A stretch of DNA of 64,000 nucleotides, taken from assembly GCA_965153455.1 (NCBI GenBank), contig OZ234497.1:16857872-16921871 (forward strand), given 5' to 3'. Origin of the DNA: Sphagnum compactum. Its lineage: Eukaryota; Bryophyta; Sphagnopsida; Sphagnales. Each line of letters begins with the position of its first letter. Position 1 is the stretch's first letter. Shown piece by piece: positions 50,235-62,212 of this stretch. Position numbers and translations under genes: made by a program. The notes under the pieces are model-generated. The model did no database searches. It saw nothing but the letters and a program-made list of their open reading frames with translations, and had not been told where the DNA came from.

Positions 50235-50246
50235 AAACCCTAAACC
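50235..50246 (+). promoter_or_regulatory. Telo-box at the lipocalin promoter
   Basis: AAACCCTAAACC lies about 60 bp upstream of the lipocalin start codon (on the strand opposite to transcription). Telo-boxes act in either orientation in plant promoters. Confidence 0.45.
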
Positions 50247-50259
50247 GTGTAGGGTCGGT

Positions 50260-53200
50260 TATAACACCCTCGAAGGGGGGACGTTCCTGAACTAAGGGCC
50301 TGCCCAAGGCCTTGTCGAAGGGCCCTTCATTTGGGAACACCCAAGGTTTGCATTCCATTACAAAATTGAGAATTGTCCAAAAAAATAAAAATTAATTAAT
50401 TAAAATTTTTAAAAATTAAATCCTTAATTCCATTTAATCCTTAAACATCAAACATGCCCAATATGGGCTACTTTTTGAGATAAATTTTGCATTGTCCTAA
50501 CATTTAGGGGTTAACAAACTTAAGGGTGCATCAATAATAGAATATAACTTTCTTTCGATATTTAAGTTTGTTTTGTTGTTTCTTTAATGGATATACATAT
50601 TTGTGTACACATGTTGATTCATTGTTCAACTTGTTTATTTTATTGTAAGAGTTCTCAAGGTTTGCAAATCAAAAGATTATATGCAAATGAAGATGTCTTA
50701 GATGAAATTGATGTAGATGGAAGAAGGCAACACAAACAAATTAATTGCTTCAAATGATGAATAGTGCTTGCAACAACTCTTATAAGAGCAACTATAAATT
50801 TTACAAAATCAACCTAAATAATGGAGGCCTCACAACTATACATTTGTAATTTGGTGTTTTTTTTTTGGGCATTGATGTTAGTTTATTAGTGGACATTAAT
50901 ATTCACCAAGTCATGCATTGTATTATATTTCTCATAATACCTTTGTAAGTTCTAATATGTTAGAATCCATTCACACAAAATCTTGAAAAGGTTTTTATTG
51001 TTTAGTATAAATCCAATGGTATTAGGCAATGAAGAAACATCATGTTGAAGTCAAACACTCTATTTTTTGTGCTTACTATAATGGAAAAATAATTAACAAT
51101 AGGTCTAAGTTTTAAAATCTTTGGGAATGACAACTTGTTCATAAGTTCATCCGTGCATAACGAAGTTTTACCATTATATCAATATTTTTCAAAATCATCA
51201 ATCCTTCTAAGAAACTAGATCCAATGCAAATGAAGTTTATAGAAGATTTGATGTTGCATGTTATGAAACAGTATTTGCTTCTAAAAAAACTGGAATCAAT
51301 ATGGTTACAAAAGTTGTGTTTCCAAGATTGGTAACATTCTCGTTTATGTTTTTACAACATTTGACATATTGATGTCTAAGTTGTGTACTCACAATACCTT
51401 TGCCTTTTAATTGGGAAAATATATTCATGTCACAATTAACTTGTTTAAGGTCATAGATACAAGTGGTCAATCCACAATTTTGAGACTACAATTTTCATTT
51501 GCAAGGTTTGACGTGAATGAAAAAAATTTGTTTCATGAAAAATGTAAGGTCTAATCAAAGTACCATGACTATGGTAAATGGTAATGAAGGTTGTGGTTCT
51601 AAGTGCAAGTCATTAAGTTTAAAAGAGGCATTTTTCAAATTTTTGTTGTGACCATATAATGTCCAAAACTTGACAATATGTTATTGACAATCGTTTATGG
51701 TCTTCCAAATTTATTTATTTGAGTATTGGTCTTGTTATTGATTTTGGTAGTGATTTGAATAGACGAACAAAAAATGGGAAAAACATAAAGTGAAAATAAC
51801 ATAAATTTAATACATGTAGTTTTTATTATCTAATTAAGATGAAAAAATAGCAATATAGATGAATGAGGAATGAAATAAGAGATGGAGGCCTAGGAGAAGG
51901 TTAAAAGATTAAGCAATTTGCTTTTTTATTCTATTAATCAATAAGTTATTGAAGAAAGGCCGAAAGCAAAATCAACAAAAGTGTCTTTAAATGGGCTTCT
52001 TGTCATTTGCTTAATAGATTACACCCCCCCCCCCCCCCTCTTGATGATAACTTCAAAATCAATGTGGCAAAACAAAAATGAAAAATGGGAAGGCGCTAGC
52101 AATAGGACCTAGCTCTCTCTTCGAAGGTAGCTATTGGTATCGGCATTTTTTTGATGTGGTTTGGTTATTTTTATTTGTATTTATTTATTAGTGGGGAGGT
52201 AATTAGAAAAAGGAGAAAAAATCTAAAACATTTTTTTACCAACCTAATCATACATTATCTAAAGATAAAACCCAATTTAGTTTGGTTTTTTTTAGAAAAC
52301 ATCACTATTACTTTGATATTATTATACCTTTATGCAATTATACTAGTATTTGTGATTAGTTTTACAGATTTTAATATGGATCTTAGTAGTTTTTGGAAGG
52401 TATTATGGTTAATAACATTTTGTATAATTTTTTATGTTATCTCAATATTCCTTTAATTTTGGTTTTTTTTTAAAAATGAAAAACAACCAAAGTGACATCT
52501 AAAGATGTATTACCTAGCTTAAGACATCAAGCAAAGGAGGTAAAAAATGGGGGAAAACATCCATAGAATCTTATTTGGAAATTGAATACCCTTCCAAAAA
52601 CTATAAGCTTTTATTTCACATAGTAATTTTTATTTTTTTTACAAAATTTGTCATTATGTGCCATTTATGTATTTAATTTCAATTGGAATTGTATATTATC
52701 GTGCAATTTATTTCCTCCCAAGATAATTGATTGTAAAAAATTGTTAGTTTTCATTCAACTTTGTAAGTAAAGTTATGTTTTATTTAAAATGTTGTGAAAT
52801 ATTGTGAAGTTGTCAACTTATGTTACAAGTACCAAATGAATCTTATCAAATGTCATGTAGATGTTAGAACACCTTAGGGTGTGGTTAATGGTATGGTGAA
52901 AAACATTTCAACCATATTACATTAAAGTAAAAAACATTGGTAATTATTGGGTGTTTTACTTTCAACAATCAATTTTCCATTATATTTCATGACAAAATTG
53001 CATTTAGGATTAACTTCCAAGATTGTGGAAATTTTTTGGTGATTTATTTAAAATATCAACATTGCACACTTTGAAGAAACAAATGGTTGTTGTTTTGGAG
53101 TCCTTCAATTCTTGTGTAGGTATTGAACATGGACACAACATGTTGAACTTGATGCTAGATCTTTAATACAACTTGTGATTGGTGACTCTTGTGGTTGAGA

Positions 53201-56200
53201 AGCATCCCTTTGTGGCCAAAAAGGAAAGGGGAAACCTAAAACTTTTGTAGGTCCAATACCCATTAAATCCTTTACACACATGAATTTAACACCCAAGTTT
53301 AAACCTTCAACAAATAACACAACTCTAGTTTTACTACCTCATAATGTATTGTTTACACCCACATTTTCTTAACATAATCGTGTTAACACCTCAAATCACG
53401 TAACAATTTTGCACTTTCATCCCTTACAAATGTTACAAATGAATAACTTTGGAACTACTTTCGACCATACAATCACATGAACATGAATTGTACAACAACA
53501 TATATGAGATGTTCTAATTCCAATTGTATGCCTCAAGTGTTTCAATGCACATCGTGTTGTTTTTTCTACTCATAGTCGAACTTTGCACTAGTAAGACAAC
53601 TTGCAATGGAATATTGAAATTATGACATGTTGCCAAATATTTCTTTCCCAATTACCAAGAACATACAAAAAGACCAAATTACAAATGCATGTTGACCATG
53701 CAACAATAACCTCAATAGAAATTCCACTTTCCATAAGTTCATCATTCAATAAATTTTTAAAAACATTTTTACTAATATCCAATATGGATGAAAAAATGGT
53801 GTCGAATGAATTAGATCCATCATGCAATTATGGGCATTGAAGAAAAGAATTCATTATACCATTTGAAAACAAATTGTACTTCTATACAATATTTTTAATT
53901 AAGGATTAAGTTATTTCATCATGAAATAAAAGTAAAAATTGGTTTGATGTGAACTTGTAATGAAAAGGTTTTAAATTTTGTGTATTGTTTTCTACTTCTT
54001 TTCTTTTTTCATTGGATGCAATCGTGCAATACAATGACTTATAGGAAGTGTAACCATTGCCGAATTTTTCAGATTTTAAAATGGTAAGTTTAAGTTAATG
54101 TTGAAAATGTTTGATGTATTTAAAACAAAAATGTTTCATGGGTGCAATCACAATTCAATGAGCCAAAAGGTGTTAAATCACCAACATAAATAGTCAAAAT
54201 TAGAAAAATATTCGTGTTTTGGCATTTGAAACCATGGCAATCATGGCAAATTATCAACTTCTTTTAAATGTGGATGTTAAAAAATCCAAACTAAGAATTC
54301 ATTTGATCAAATTTCAAGTTTAGGTTTTAATTTAGGACATTTGAAAATGAACAATTATTGTGTAAAAAAAAAATCAAGTTTGCAAAGGATTTGGTATCAA
54401 AAGGACTCATATAATAAAACATTTTGATGAAAAAAATTATAAAAACATATTAGTTGCACTTTAAAATGTGTGATTTTAAACCTTAAATTTTCAAATATAA
54501 ATTAAAAAAATTTCAGAATTTTTAAGACTTCAAAAATCATTTATCACACATATCATAATATATTAAGAAATTTTTTAATTTATAAGATTTTAAAAATTAA
54601 AAATTAAATTTTGGTTATGATTTGAAATTGTGATCATTTTTCAAAATGAAACTTGAATTTGCAAGGAATATGCACATTTTTTAAGATTAATATTTATTCA
54701 AAAATGATTAACAAAAAACTTGTGATGTATTGAATCAATTATAAAATTATAAAATACACAAATATAACATTTTTTTTCAAATTTTTATTTCAAAAATATG
54801 TACTCTTTGTTTAAAGTAAGTCATTGGCTCATTGTATCTTGTGTGCACCTTTTTATATACTATGGAAACATTTGGATCAATTTGAAATGAATATAATGAA
54901 CATAAAACACCCAAATATATTTTAAAGCACTATAATCAATCTTTCCATTGTTTTTTTCATTTTTTAAATGGCTTGAAATGCCTTGCAAATGACATAATCA
55001 TGAATAATTCTAAATAATCATAATTCATACATTTACACAATGGTATAGTGTAACAATTTATTGGATCACAAGATTTTTGTCAGTTTATTAATCACAATTT
55101 TAAGAACATTTTCTTTAAACAACCAATCCAATTTGGCCGCCTCATTTTGATTGGCTAACTATTAAGCAAAGCAATAAAAAGGTGGGTGTGATTCATTATT
55201 TTGTGATTACATGCCATTTAAGTATTCAAAAGGTTTTTGACACATCCAATTAAAATGATCCAATTTATAACCTTTCTATAAAAAACAACACTAGATGTGT
55301 ATCACAAATGTCTATTCATGCAATGCATGTATGAATGTGTCTTAAATGTTTTTTCCATTCATGTATAATCAATGTGCATGTATGTAGATTCAAGCTTTTT
55401 TTGCACATGTGGGTTTAACTGCACCAAGATTCACCAAAACTTTAATGTGGCCAATTTTTCTTTCATTTAAATGGATAAGAATAGTTTATTGTTGTGTTTA
55501 TTCTTATGATCGATAACATTACCTTACCCTATATTTAAAATTGTCATTAAACAATCCATAATAGTTTAATTTTATTTTTTTGTGAAACTATGAAGTCGAG
55601 GTGTTGAAAACCATCATAAACAATACGCTACTATATGAATCATTGCAAAACCCATATGAAAATATTATACTATATTCCAATAGATTATGAAATGTATGAT
55701 AATTTTCAAATCTAGAAAACTACATGATTTTTCAAATTTTAATTCATCTTGTCAATGTGAAAGTTGACCATGGCCATAACATTGTCAAATTTTAAGGGCA
55801 CACACACACACACATATTTTGTGGTCTTCAAACCCAAATGCTTTGGTGGAAGCATATGACAACAAGTTTTTTCCAAAAAACTAATTCATTGTGATCTCAT
55901 GACCAATCCTCATGAGATGTTTTGTCAATCCCATAATTAGCCACTTGCCTCATTCATTCATGGTTTGGATAGGAACAAAAGTTTTAGGATGGTAGGCCCA
56001 AAAGCTTTGATGTGTGTATTTTGCAATGCACCAAATGGATGAAATTTGACATGGTGAAAGCCATGGATTGGCCTAACATCTTTGATGTTTGGAGGGACAT
56101 GAAGAGCTAGGGAGTTCTACCTTTAGATATAAAGATTCAAATTGATGGGTCTTGTTTATTTTTTTTGTAATATTACATTATAATTTATTTTAATATGTAT

Positions 56201-56540
56201 GTTATTAAATAAATAAACTTCTTATTACACATGTATTCATTAATTTTGCACAAAATAAAATAAAAAATAAAATGAAAGACTATAAAATTCACAACTCTTC
56301 AATGTGAAGGAAAAAGGTTTTTTTTGGGCCCTTTGTTACAAAAGTCCCATTTTAAAGCAACCTTAAAAAAAGACCTCTTCTTCACATGAGCACACATGCA
56401 CACGATGAGAACAAGCGAAAATTGTTTAATGAAAATAATTTTTTAAAAATGACAAAAGACACTAAAGAAAAAAAAACATTTAAAAAAATATTAAAAAAAA
56501 GAAGGCATGGCTTAAAAGGGAAGTCAGCAAGGCGTGGCCC
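50260..56540. other. AT-rich gene desert
   Basis: About 6 kb of strongly AT-biased DNA with no recognisable gene. A poly-C run of 15 or more lies at 52024-52038 and a (CA)n tract at about 55799-55815. Open frames such as 52151-52456 (+) and 53588-53827 (-) are hydrophobic or low in complexity and show no domain. Old transposon sequence is likely but too decayed to classify by eye. Confidence 0.4.
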
Positions 56541-56547
56541 TTTTATG

Positions 56548-56573
56548 CGGCCCTTGGATTGATCCAAGGGCCG
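56548..56573. repeat. Perfect 12-bp-arm palindrome, GC-rich
   Basis: CGGCCCTTGGAT, a 2-nt spacer and ATCCAAGGGCCG form an uninterrupted inverted repeat. It is followed at once by CCCGGCCGCCCGGCCCC. This GC-rich patch stands out in the middle of very AT-rich DNA. Confidence 0.9.
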
Positions 56574-56599
56574 CCCGGCCGCCCGGCCCCACCGTTGTC

Positions 56600-57435
56600 C
56601 TACACAACACCCACATCCAAATTGACGTCAATCCTGATCCATGACATGTAAATATTTTCTTAAATAATTTTTTTTTTTTTTGCAAGCTCAGGTTGCTTAG
56701 GGATCATCTCTTTCTTATATTAAAAAAATAAAAAATAGGTCCCTAATAAGGCAGCCTCAGCTACCAACTAAAGGGGTGTTGTTTTTATTTTAAAAATTAA
56801 AAAGGGGGGCAATTCGAAAGGGAGAATGTCGTTTTTTGATTTCCTAAAGAGAACACGTCAAAAGCCATATTTTCTGGCAGGCCATGAACTTCACCATCCC
56901 GAAAAAAATTCCCCATTTTGTCATACACCCAAAAAAAAAAAGCAAAATATAATAGGCCCACCCTCGGAGAATCCCACTTAATTATAGTACAAAGGAAGTA
57001 CCACCTAATTGTGCAATCCGTACACTTTTTTTGGAAGGAATTGTTGTTTTTTTTCCTTTGTGCTTCTTCGAAGTTCATGCTTTATCAAATCTCCACTTGA
57101 CATTACCGAAGTACCCACTTGTGTTTTTGTTGAGGTATTTTTTGACTCATTATGAGTATCATCATCGTTCATGCTTGTGGAAAAAGCTTGACATCTATGC
57201 AGACAAAAGCCTTTGGGAAGGGAATCTCTAATCTCGAATGAGGTCAGGATTGCTAGTATATTTTAACAAGAAATGCATGTTGCAAATTGGCATTGGTTGG
57301 CTAGCAAACACAAAAGTTTGTGGATGCTTCAAGCGGATGGGGATAAATGGGGGTAAAAGCTTGTCTCCTTGCCTAGTCATTGCCACCTTTCCTTCGAGAC
57401 TAACTAAGTGCAAGTGACTTGGAAACCATGCACAC
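56600..57435. other. AT-rich intergenic DNA
   Basis: No gene recognised. Short open frames on both strands overlap each other and contain long A or T runs. Confidence 0.35.
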
Positions 57436-57439
57436 AACT

Positions 57440-57835
57440 TCCTTTTTTTCTCACAAAAGTTTATGAATGTTAAATGCCCATTCAACAATAGTAAATAATA
57501 TATACACACACACACAAAAAAGTTTTTGTTTCAACCAATTTTATGTATGTTACATGTCTCGTCAACAAATGTAAAAAGACGCGCGCACACGCACACACAC
57601 ACAAGTTTTTGTTTCAACCAATTTTATGTATGTTACATGCCTCGTCAACAAATGTAAAAAGACGTGCACACACGTGCACACACACACAAGTTTTTGTTTC
57701 AACCAATTTATGTATGTTACATGCCTTGTCAAAACAAATGTAAACATGCATGCACACCCCACACACTCGAGCTTTGTTTTGTTCTCACAACTTTTTATGG
57801 ATGTTAAATGCCTCGTCAACGACTTTACATTGAAA
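57440..57835 (+). repeat. Five-copy minisatellite of about 83 bp with an internal (CA)n
   Basis: The three best units start AGTTTTTGTTTCAACCAATTT at 57521, 57604 and 57689. They continue TATGTATGTTACATGCCTCG, then TCAACAAATGTAAAAAGAC, then a variable GC/CA tract. Diverged units flank them on both sides (about 57440-57519 and 57770-57835), keeping TTTATG.ATGTTA.ATGCC.GTCAAC. Within a unit, TTACAT and ATGTAA form an inverted pair. Confidence 0.88.
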
Positions 57836-57974
57836 AAAAAACAAAAGAAAATCCCCAAAATTAACAGAGCTGATCCTTCTCCTTGCAACCAATGGTTAAA
57901 TCGTAACACAATCTCAACCCCCCAAAAAAAATTTAAAATAATAATGTTATGATAAGTGTAAAATGCAACTTTAT

Positions 57975-58200
57975 CCGAGCTGTTGTGGCTCATTGGCTAA
58001 GCAAACGAGCACTGATGTCACCCATGACCAACCCCATGTGTAGATTACAATGTGGGAAACCGACACTAGTCCCCACTTGGCAATTTGGCCACCCCAGAAT
58101 TTTTGCAGAATTTTCCCTGAAATGGGGGATGCAGCAATACCCCACGTGAGGGCCTTTTAGTAGGGAACGAAACAAGCACTCGAAGTTCAAATCTAACAAA
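57975..58200 (+). repeat. Possible tRNA-derived SINE-like segment
   Basis: TGGCTCATTGGCTAAGC at about 57986 resembles a tRNA D-arm and polymerase III A box. A weak B-box-like GTTCAAATC lies near 58180. The spacing is far larger than in a tRNA gene, so this is at best a remnant or a chance match. Confidence 0.2.
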
Positions 58201-58249
58201 TTTTTGGGCTTAATACGGTCACTACAAGGCCTCACTCAAAAGGCTCAAG

Positions 58250-60030
58250 GTATGAACATGGGTGCTAGCTAGTTCCTTGATGATAAGTGTTGAGAAAACT
58301 GTGTTTTCTTGATGGGTTCTAGTTCCATAGCTAAACCATGGTGGTTAGTTCAGTTGCTTGTTTTCCTACCTACTAACTACGCAGTTGTGGGTCTTTTATC
58401 AGGTAGGTAGTAAAAACACCTCTCCTTCCTTTTGTAAACCATCTACTTACTCAGTAGTCACCTATTTTCCTACCTACATATAGGACTGCTTCTTACTGGA
58501 TGGGTTACCATGGTGAAACTAAATATTAGTTCAAACTCAAGGTTCATCAATAACTGGGTTATAACCAGTCTTGGGTCAATACCCAGTTTGGAAGGTTAGA
58601 ATCATTGGTTCCAGTTTGTAAAAGCTGAACCAAAACCAAGTTTGGATTTTGGAACCAATTCCAAATTTTTTTCTTTTATTTCTTAAATAATTAAATAATT
58701 ATTAGTATTTTATTTTTATATATTAACTGGATTTAATTGCTAGTTCCAGTTTGGGTTACCCAGAACTGGACTGCAACTGGATCTGATTTTTGAGAACTGG
58801 AACCATAATTATTATTATTAGTTTTTAAGAACCAGACCAATTTAATTTCTTGATCCCATTTATGTGTGGAACCAAAAACCAAACTAGAATCATTTCTAAT
58901 TTTTTTTTGAAAGAACCAAAACCCGAGTTTCTTCATAAAAACACCCATCGGCATTCATCGAGTAAACAAACACTCTTGCATTTCGGAAATTTGAGTTTTA
59001 AGGTTTGCATATGTCATTGGGGGCAAGGTTAGAAGTTCAATTAACTAAGTGAACACCAAAGGGTACTGATTTCTAGCCAAACCTTAACTCTAAGGATGAA
59101 CAGGATTGAGATTTTGTACTGAAATTAATAGAAACTAGTAATGGTGGTGACGTGATTTTGGAATTAACACTATGTGATTTTTTAGATAAATTTCTTTAAA
59201 GGTAATTGATTTGATTCGTGTGAATCTTGTTTGGCGATAATCTTTGCACCTAATTACATTGTTATTTGGGTCCCTATTTTATCTAAGTTTCAAGCATGGT
59301 CGACATTATAGTTACATTTATATTATAGGGATTATAAGTTTTTAAAAACGTTTTTAGCAAGATTGTATGGTGAAACATCGTGTTCAACTTATATCCAATC
59401 TTTTTCCTTAGTTCAAGATGTCGACGCTTGAACTAATACCATCAACTACTCCTTGGCACTCCAATAAATATTTTGCTAATTATGAAAATAATTTAATTAA
59501 TGCCAAATCCGTTGGGGTCGAGTATTACAATCTTATATATTAATTCACTAAGTCTGTCAGTTTGTCTGTGACCGTTGGTCTGTCTGTGACCCTTTTAGGT
59601 TTTAGGTTTTACGTCCGGTCCGTTAGATACATTCTCATCATCGTCCGATCTCTGAATGTTGAGTGACTGAAAGCGAAAGTTAGTATGCAAACTGTCAAGA
59701 GGACTCACCACTTCGTAACTCTTCCTTTTATCTTACGTCTAATCGGGAATTGACCGTTAGATGCTGATCACCTACAACCGAACGTTCTCATCACCCGGTG
59801 ATTTTCCAATTTTTGTTACAAAATTGGAGTTGGATATTGAACGCTAAAACCTATAAGCGGTCTGGTGTCTTTTGGGGAGGTCCCGTAGACTTGTATCTGA
59901 CAAGTTTGTTTGATGGCATCTGTTTTTATTAATTGTATGGAGGGCATGGGATTTTAGGTGGCATTATAGGGGTGCTTGCAAGGTCTGTGACAGGGCTTGG
60001 GAAGGGGGTTTGGCAGAACCGGCCGGCCAC
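58250..60030. other. Intergenic DNA with AACTGG/GGTTCC-rich segment
   Basis: From about 58540 to 58830 the sequence repeats variants of AACTGG, GGTTCCAGTTT and their complements, giving many short inverted pairs. TTTTCCTACCTAC occurs twice (about 58369 and 58471). No coding gene is recognised. Confidence 0.4.
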
Positions 60031-60035
60031 AGCAG

Positions 60036-60245
60036 ATGGCTTCATGGCTTAGGTGCAATCTTGGCTATATAGGTACATTTTTTGGCCGCCAGCGAAATTA
60101 TCTGGACCGCATGTTCATCGTAGCCCGGCAGCAGCAACAGCGGGATTGTGACCGCGAGCAGCACGCAGAGACCCGTGCCCGGCTAACAGACCAAGAACAA
60201 CAACAACAGCGGGACCGCGACCACGAGCGGCACCGGCAGGCGTGA
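60036..60245 (+). CDS. Orphan Gln/Arg-rich ORF
   Basis: A short ATG-initiated frame of 69 codons, GC-rich against its surroundings, ends in two related QQQQRD.DRE/HE-type segments (around 60128-60165 and 60194-60232). The DNA of these segments is itself repeated, so the frame may be a side effect of a small tandem duplication. It could also be an exon of a transposon-type protein. No homology or splice partner was recognised. Confidence 0.25.
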   Translation: MASWLRCNLGYIGTFFGRQRNYLDRMFIVARQQQQRDCDREQHAETRARLTDQEQQQQRDRDHERHRQA

Positions 60246-60944
60246 GGTCAGAAAAAAAATAAAATAAAATAAAAATAGCTGCTTTACACCTTTGTGTGTG
60301 TCTCTCTTTGTTTAAAGAAACTGGAGGACTTCACAGTGTCCAAAGGTCACGGGTACCCACTAGTACTAATTAATTCATCACTTCCCAATAGCAATACCAT
60401 TCTGCCTGAGAAGATCAATCGGATGAAAGTTGGGGGCCCAAAGATCAAAAAGATTTAGGGCACATTTTGGGGGTTTGAATTGGCTAACCTTCTGGACTCT
60501 TTTTATAAAAATAAACATTTTTGTGGCTACTATTAAATTGTCTATAGTGGATGATGGTGAATCTACCCAAAATATTCGGCAAAATTCAATTTCTATTTCC
60601 TTACCTTCTAAAGAAGAAAACTGCATAATATTATTATTACCTACTCTTGCTTTCATTCTTCCTTGATCCAACCAAATAACAATAATTTATTCTTTAATTT
60701 ATTTTTATTTTGAAACTTTTTCTTGAGCTTATTGTTATCATTATTATTAGAAATTTTAGGTTCCATTGTAATTAGTGTGATTGTTTCTGACCAAAAAAAA
60801 AATTGTCGTTTTTTCAACCCAAAAAATAGGGGAAATTTTGGAAAAAATCTTATTATTATTCTCTATTCGACTAATTTTGCTCTTATTATTGATAGAAATC
60901 GCCAAATGTTTTATATACCCTGATGTATTTCTTTTCAATTTTGT
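60246..60944. other. AT-rich intergenic DNA upstream of the F-box gene
   Basis: No gene recognised. Overlapping short open frames on both strands are of low complexity. Confidence 0.35.
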
Positions 60945-61085
60945 GATGTTGCTACATGATCATCTACAAGGAGATTTAACCACATTTGGCTATAGACTTA
61001 GCCATGAAAGTAAAAAATAATTAAAATCCTTCTATATCCTGGCTACTCGCTTGAACAATGTATAAGAAATATGGCGACTTTTTAG
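60945..61085 (+). repeat. Dispersed repeat, copy 2
   Basis: This is the second copy of the segment at 40340-40490, with GATTTAACCACATTTGGCTA, AGCCATGAAAGTAA, AAAATCCTTCTATAT and GAACAATGTATAAGAAATATGG in the same order. It lies about 250 bp upstream of the probable F-box transcript start. Confidence 0.55.
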
Positions 61086-61318
61086 AGAATTTGTTTTTCC
61101 GTTTTTCTGTCGTTTTCCTTTTTGGAAAAAAGGGAATATTCGACAGAAGTGTTTTTGAAAACAAGTTTCGCCAAATGACGAAACTTCGCCACATAAAAAC
61201 ACGTTGCCCTGATTCAAATTAGAGTCTGTTAACTGTGGTTGGGTATGTAACCGTAGTCAAAGTGATATTGGTTAGTTGGAACCAGGGTTGGATCCCTACC
61301 CTTGCTCAGGGAGTGTAG

Positions 61319-61325
61319 TATAAAC
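61319..61325 (+). promoter_or_regulatory. TATA box of the F-box/kelch gene
   Basis: TATAAAC is followed within about 30 bp by pyrimidine-rich sequence (CTCTTCTTCTTCGGTTTCTCTCTCTC) typical of a plant transcript start and leader. This places the start near 61345-61350, about 870 bp before the coding start. Confidence 0.55.
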
Positions 61326-61659
61326 ACGCCCTTCTTTACGTCGCTCTTCTTCTTCGGTTTCTCTCTCTCTCGCTCGCTCGGAGCGATCGTCTCGAGATCG
61401 CCTCCTCGAAGTCGCTCGGATTTCCCCGAGCTGAAATCTGAGCTCTGTTGCTAAGTGCTGAGGGGCTTCTCTCTTGAAGCTCCTGTGATTTGCACCAAAA
61501 AAATTCCGCTTTTTTTTGTGATTTTCCCCTCCTTTTTTTCGCTTTGGTCGGCGTCAGAAGAGTTGCGGTTTGGAGTTTTGTGTGTGTTTTCAGCGCGCTG
61601 TTATCGCTCTTGCTCCTCTTCTTCTTTGTGTTGCTGTTTTTTGTTTTCCTTGACTTCAT

Positions 61660-61732
61660 ATGAGTGAGATCCTCCTGTGTGGAAGAAAATTCTTGCGGAT
61701 TACGGTTCTTGCGAGTGGGATAGGACTCTCTC

Positions 61733-61782
<50 letters not shown>

Positions 61783-61809
61783 CCGGGGCCTTCTTTTGTG
61801 GTTTTGTAA
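61660..61809 (+). CDS. Upstream ORF with Leu-Ser dipeptide run in the F-box leader
   Basis: An ATG at 61660 opens a 49-codon frame, ended by TAA at 61807-61809. It translates the (CT)n tract as alternating Leu and Ser. It lies wholly in the presumed 5' leader of the F-box gene. If the leader is not spliced here, ribosomes would meet this ATG before the main one. Whether it is translated is unknown. Confidence 0.35.
61725..61780 (+). repeat. (CT)n microsatellite in the F-box leader
   Basis: This is an almost pure CT dinucleotide run, interrupted once by an A near 61735. CT-rich leaders are common in plant regulatory genes. Confidence 0.95.
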
Positions 61810-62212
61810 GCTTTGGTTTCGAGAGTTGCTCGATTTGTGCTTGCTCTTGATTCTATGCACTTGCCTCCGATTTTTCTGTAGTTTGTGTGCTCCTGAGTGG
61901 TTGTTGTAAGATTTTGAGCCTCAGAGAGCTGCATCGGTTTCCCTGCTCTGTTTTGAGCTTGATTCGGTCTCGTGTCCGGCGTTCCTGATACGCTCTTGGA
62001 AACAGCAATGCTCTTGGCGTACTTCCTTCTTTAGCGGCTTCTTTCTTTTCTTGAGCTTTGGCATGCTGCTCTATTCTGACCTGACAAGGATCTGCTGCTG
62101 CGGTGGCGTCTGTTCGGAAGCTCGTGTTTGAGCTATCTAGGAGCTTCGGGGGAAAAACTATGCTTGAACTCTTGTGCAGGTCCAGTTCTAGTGCGCGTTC
62201 TTGCATGCTCTC

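Noticed and set aside
53588-53840. Overlapping frames on both strands, possibly hAT-like
   Set aside because: No block of the hAT family could be matched, and the opposing frames span the same bases with AT-driven composition.
61336-61934. Minus-strand frames rich in Arg-Glu dipeptides
   Set aside because: They are reverse reads of the CT microsatellite in the F-box leader, where the + strand carries the gene.
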